Source: Verminephrobacter eiseniae EF01-2 (lineage in GTDB: Bacteria > Pseudomonadota > Gammaproteobacteria > Burkholderiales > Burkholderiaceae_C). Taken from it: DNA of 64,000 nt. The stretch lies in the NCBI RefSeq assembly GCF_000015565.1, contig NC_008786.1, positions 372,001 through 436,000 of the forward strand, given 5' to 3'. A program made the position numbers and the translations under genes. Position 1 is the first letter of the stretch, and every line of letters begins with the position of its first letter. The notes under the pieces were generated by a model. That model worked only from the letters and a program-made list of their open reading frames with translations. It did not search any database and had not been told where the DNA came from. Below, piece by piece: positions 61,137 to 64,000 of the stretch.

Positions 61137-61908
61137 AATGGCACAGGGCCGCTTGTTGCGCTGGCTGCGGCCGTGGGTGTTTCCTGCGCTGCTGGCCGCT
61201 GCCTTCGAGTGGTACGCGCGGCGCGCAGCCGCGCTGGGCAGCGATGCACTTGCGCCGCCGAGCGCTGCGACCAGGGCTTTGGTCGGCGCGGCGCTGGACG
61301 GCTCGCTCTGGCACGCCACAGGCTTTACGCTCGGCACGGCGGCGCTCGGCCTGCTGCTGGGCACGGCGCTCGGGCTGGCGCTCGGACTGGTGCTCGGGAT
61401 CTCGCGCCGCGCGGCGCAACTGGGGTTTTTGTCGATCGAGGTGCTGCGGCCCGTGCCTTGCGTTGCGCTGATTCCGCTGTCGATGCTGACCTTCGGCTTT
61501 GGCGTGCGCATGGAACTGGGCATCGTCGCCTTCGCCACCTTTTGGCCGCTGCTGGTGCTGGTGCAGTCGGCGGTGCAGCAGATCGAGCCCCGGCTGCTCG
61601 AAGTCAGCCGCGTGCTGGGTCTGTCGGCACGCGAGCGGACTTTCAAGATCGTGCTGCCGGCCATCGTGCCGCGCCTGTTTGTCGCGTTGCGGCTTGGCGT
61701 GGCGCTGGCGCTGGTGGTGGCCGTGACGGTGGAGATTGCGGCCAACCCCTACGGCATGGGCTACGCGATGATGATTGCGCAGCAGAGTTTCGAGCCTGCG
61801 CTGATGCTCGCGTGGCTCGGCTGGATCGGCGTGGTGGGCTTTGCAGTCAATGCCGGCATGGTGCTTTTGCAGCGGCTGGTGGCGCGGCGCATGGGGGCGC
61901 TGTCATGA
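61129..61908 (+). CDS. NitT/TauT-type ABC permease 1
   Basis: Inner-membrane permease, 259 residues. The family loop EVSRVLGLSARERTFKIVLPAIVPRLFVALRLG near residue 158 is the ATPase-coupling helix; the N-terminal FPALLAAAFEWYARRAAALG is the first helix. It overlaps the ATPase gene by eight bases and the next permease by four. Two permease genes of the same type side by side suggest a heterodimeric channel. Confidence 0.9.
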   Translation: MTEMAQGRLLRWLRPWVFPALLAAAFEWYARRAAALGSDALAPPSAATRALVGAALDGSLWHATGFTLGTAALGLLLGTALGLALGLVLGISRRAAQLGFLSIEVLRPVPCVALIPLSMLTFGFGVRMELGIVAFATFWPLLVLVQSAVQQIEPRLLEVSRVLGLSARERTFKIVLPAIVPRLFVALRLGVALALVVAVTVEIAANPYGMGYAMMIAQQSFEPALMLAWLGWIGVVGFAVNAGMVLLQRLVARRMGALS

Positions 61909-62705
61909 ACGGCAACGGGCACCCGCGCCTGGGCGCCGATGGTCTTGGCGCGCTCGGTGCGCTCGCCGTTCTCGGCGCGCTGGTTGCGCTGTGGTGGGGC
62001 GCGAGCAACGCGGGCTGGGTGAGCCGCGTGTTCTTGCCGACACCGCAAGCCGTCTTTGCCAGCCTGCTCGAAGGGCTCGATCTTTCGCGGGACGCCGGCA
62101 ACGGCGAACTGATCGCCTTCACGCAGGCCACCGTCGGCCACATGCTGCAGGGCTGGCTGCTGGCCTCGCTCTTCGGTGTACTGCTGGGCACGGCCATCGG
62201 CGTGTCGCCGGTGGCGCGTGCCTGGGTGCAGCCGACGCTCGAATTCATCCGGCCGCTGCCCGCTTCGGCGTTGCTGCCGCTGGCGCTATCGATCTTCGGG
62301 TTGAATCGCGGCACGGTGCTGTTCGTGGTCGCTTTCGGCGCGATGTGGCCGGTGCTGCTGGCCACGGTGCACGGCCTGGCGACGCTGGAGCCGCGCCTGT
62401 CGGAAGTGGCGCGCTGCCTGCAGATGTCGCGTGGCGCCCAGGTCTGGAAGATGGGCCTGCCCAACGCCATGCCCGATATCCTGGCCGGCATGAGGCTGGC
62501 GCTGACCGTTGCCCTGATCGTGGCGGTGGTCGGTGAAATGATCGCCGCGCAAAGCGGCCTGGGCCAGGCCATTCTTCTGGCCGCGCGCGCCTTTCGCGCG
62601 AGCGATTTGTTCGCCGGCATCGCGCTGCTCGGCGGCATCGGCTTTGTCAGCAACGCGCTGCTGGCCGGCGCAGAAAAGCGCTGGCTGCGCTGGCAGCACC
62701 CCTGA
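61905..62705 (+). CDS. NitT/TauT-type ABC permease 2
   Basis: Second inner-membrane permease, 266 residues. It carries VFLPTPQAVFASLLEGLDL near 42, the helix pair FIRPLPASALLPLALSIFGL near 125 and the coupling loop EVARCLQMSRGAQVWKMGLPNAMPDILAG near 175. Start ATG at 61905 overlaps the first permease's stop (ATGA). Confidence 0.9.
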   Translation: MNGNGHPRLGADGLGALGALAVLGALVALWWGASNAGWVSRVFLPTPQAVFASLLEGLDLSRDAGNGELIAFTQATVGHMLQGWLLASLFGVLLGTAIGVSPVARAWVQPTLEFIRPLPASALLPLALSIFGLNRGTVLFVVAFGAMWPVLLATVHGLATLEPRLSEVARCLQMSRGAQVWKMGLPNAMPDILAGMRLALTVALIVAVVGEMIAAQSGLGQAILLAARAFRASDLFAGIALLGGIGFVSNALLAGAEKRWLRWQHP

Positions 62706-62716
62706 TGTGCAGAACC

Positions 62717-62753
62717 CTCCATCCATCCACCCACCCATCCACCCCCCCACCCG
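62717..62753 (+). repeat. C-rich CCATCCAC-type tract between permease and cyclase genes
   Basis: A tract of CCATCCATCCACCCACCC type units with no G for about 36 bases, in the 58-base gap before the cyclase gene. C-rich, G-poor RNA of this kind can load Rho; here it might tune expression of the last gene. No good ribosome site is seen before the cyclase ATG. Confidence 0.6.
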
Positions 62754-62763
62754 GGATACGCCC

Positions 62764-63570
62764 ATGCCACGCAAGTTTGTCGACCTGTCGATCTTCCTGG
62801 AAAACGACGTGCTCTCCGACCCGCCGGCCTTCGCGCCGAAGATCGAGTACTTCACGCACGATCAGACCTATGAGCAGATCGCGTCCTTCTTTCCGGGCTT
62901 GCAGCGCGCAGACCTGCCCGATGGCGAAGGCTGGGCCGTGGAACGGGTACAGATGTCCACGCACAACGGCACGCACCTCGATGCGCCCTATCACTTTCAC
63001 TCGACCATGGACAAGGCGCTGGGCAAGCGCCGGCCGGCCATCGCGATCGACGAGGTGCCGCTCGATTGGTGCTTCCAGCCCGGCGTGAAGCTGGATTTTC
63101 GCCACTTCGCTGACGGTTACGTGGTCACGGTCGACGACGTTCAGGCCGAACTCCAGCGCATCGGCCACACGCTGAGCGCGCTCGAAATCGTGCTGGTCAA
63201 CACGCGCGCCGGCTCGCGCTACGGCCACGGCGACTATGTGTCGGCCGGCGCGGGCATGGGCTACAAAGCCACGATGTATCTGCTCGAGCGCGGCGTGCGC
63301 CTGACCGGCACCGACGCCTGGAGCTGGGACGCGCCCTTCGTGCACACCGCGAAGAAATACGGCCAAACGCAGGACGCATCGCTGATCTGGGAAGGCCACA
63401 AGGCAGGCCGCGAGATCGGCTACTGCCACCTGGAGAAGTTGCACAACCTGGAGGTGCTGCCGCCGACGGGCTTTTTCATCAGCTGCTTTCCGCACAAGAT
63501 CCGTGGCGCTTCGGCAGGCTGGACGCGCGCAGTGGCGATCTTCGACGATGCCTTGATGGCGTCGGCCTGA
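62764..63570 (+). CDS. Cyclase-family (kynurenine-formamidase-like) hydrolase
   Basis: Metal-dependent hydrolase, 268 residues. The family metal-binding motif is seen in MSTHNGTHLDAPYHF near residue 63, with FVDLSIFLENDV at the start and GTDAWSWDAPFV near 182. The family opens cyclic or formyl amide-type bonds (for example kynurenine formamidase or isatin hydrolase), and often follows importers that bring in the substrate. The last gene of the TetR-controlled operon, so it is likely to act on the imported compound. Confidence 0.86.
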   Translation: MPRKFVDLSIFLENDVLSDPPAFAPKIEYFTHDQTYEQIASFFPGLQRADLPDGEGWAVERVQMSTHNGTHLDAPYHFHSTMDKALGKRRPAIAIDEVPLDWCFQPGVKLDFRHFADGYVVTVDDVQAELQRIGHTLSALEIVLVNTRAGSRYGHGDYVSAGAGMGYKATMYLLERGVRLTGTDAWSWDAPFVHTAKKYGQTQDASLIWEGHKAGREIGYCHLEKLHNLEVLPPTGFFISCFPHKIRGASAGWTRAVAIFDDALMASA

Positions 63571-63721
63571 GACCTGTTCAAACCCCGGGGGGGAAAGCCT
63601 TGTCGAACGGCCTTGCCGAACGCGCCATCGGCTTGGGTCATCGGCCTGATGCGCAATGCCGGAGCATGAGGGGCAGGCAGCACCGGCGCTGCGCGCTGGT
63701 GACTTCAGGCAAAATTTCCCC

Positions 63722-64000
63722 ATGCCTGTCCAAAGCCCCGCCCCCTTTCCGCAAAGCCGCCCGCGCCGGCTGCGCCGTGACGCCTTCACCCGCGCGCTGG
63801 TGCGCGAACATGCGCTCGCGCCGCAGGATCTGATCTATCCCGTGTTCGTGCACGAGGGCCAAAACCAGCGCCAGGCCGTTGCGTCCATGCCCGGCGTCGA
63901 TCGGCTGAGCCTGGATTTGTTGCTGCCCGTGGCCGAGGACTGCCTGCGGCTGGGCATTGTCGTGCTGGCGCTGTTTCCCGTCATCGCCCCGGCCCTGAAG
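63722..64000 (+). CDS. hemB: Delta-aminolevulinic acid dehydratase, N-terminal part (window edge)
   Basis: The first 93 codons of porphobilinogen synthase, which joins two 5-aminolevulinate molecules in haem synthesis. The visible part has PRRLRRDAFTRALVREHALA near residue 15, then DLIYPVFVHEGQNQRQAVASMPGV, the typical HemB start. The catalytic lysines lie beyond the window. ATG at 63722 follows ttcccc without a clear ribosome site. It belongs to another transcription unit than the cyclase operon. Confidence 0.92.
   Translation, partial: MPVQSPAPFPQSRPRRLRRDAFTRALVREHALAPQDLIYPVFVHEGQNQRQAVASMPGVDRLSLDLLLPVAEDCLRLGIVVLALFPVIAPALK

Overview
The window is GC-rich, gene-dense bacterial DNA. Its gene content points to a betaproteobacterium of the Comamonadaceae, nearest in flavour to Acidovorax or Verminephrobacter. 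The pointers are a RecA of beta-proteobacterial type next to a MarR gene and a TctD/TctE-like two-component pair, many HAAT/LIV-type ABC importers, pxpBCA, hemJ and hemB. This placement is inferred from protein character alone; no database was searched. No rRNA, tRNA, CRISPR array, complete IS element or replication origin was recognised.

Layout. (1) 1-5914, minus strand: a branched-chain-amino-acid-type ABC importer operon, with two tandem substrate-binding genes, ATPases livG and livF, and permeases livH and livM (cut by the window edge). A small repeat element lies between livH and livM. (2) 6484-13313, plus strand: a guanidino-compound/arginine catabolic cluster of guanidinobutyrase, a polar amino-acid ABC importer (binding protein, two permeases, ATPase), a 2-ketoarginine-decarboxylase-like ThDP enzyme and a class II aldolase-like protein. 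(3) 13729-22367, minus strand: ynfA, then a tripartite RND efflux operon (outer membrane factor, fusion protein, pump) ending in its own two-component system, with a palindromic operator upstream. (4) 22935-32646, plus strand: a tightly packed operon of a flotillin-like protein, an amide/urea-type ABC importer whose last ATPase is fused in frame to an amidase, and an acyl-CoA ligase. It reads as uptake, hydrolysis and CoA activation of an amide. (5) 32799-36907: recA, MarR regulator, two-component system. (6) 36908-45706: a patchwork of small metabolic genes (ClpP-like protease, LysE exporter, aminotransferase, VOC protein, phosphatase, AlaX editing protein, creatininase-family hydrolase, OlsB-like acyltransferase) with several gene relics between them. 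(7) 45926-53480: a large GGDEF/EAL sensor, a hydrolase relic, 5-oxoprolinase pxpBCA, a small hydrolase and a ferredoxin. (8) 53896-56478: a large Ig-repeat surface protein preceded by 20 perfect copies of an 8-bp repeat. (9) 56922-64000: VanZ-like protein, hemJ, a TetR-controlled NitT/TauT-type ABC operon ending in a cyclase-family hydrolase, and the start of hemB.

Five copies of a ~159-bp palindromic-ended element (MITE-like) are scattered through the window. They lie inside an operon, against a broken gene, between convergent genes, and directly before a start codon. At least six gene relics and two local duplications were found, so this genome has been remodelled by repeats and decay. The most distinctive items are the repeat-controlled surface-protein locus at 53896-56710, the LivF-amidase fusion in its flotillin-led operon, and the guanidinobutyrase/ketoarginine decarboxylase cluster together with its scattered relics.
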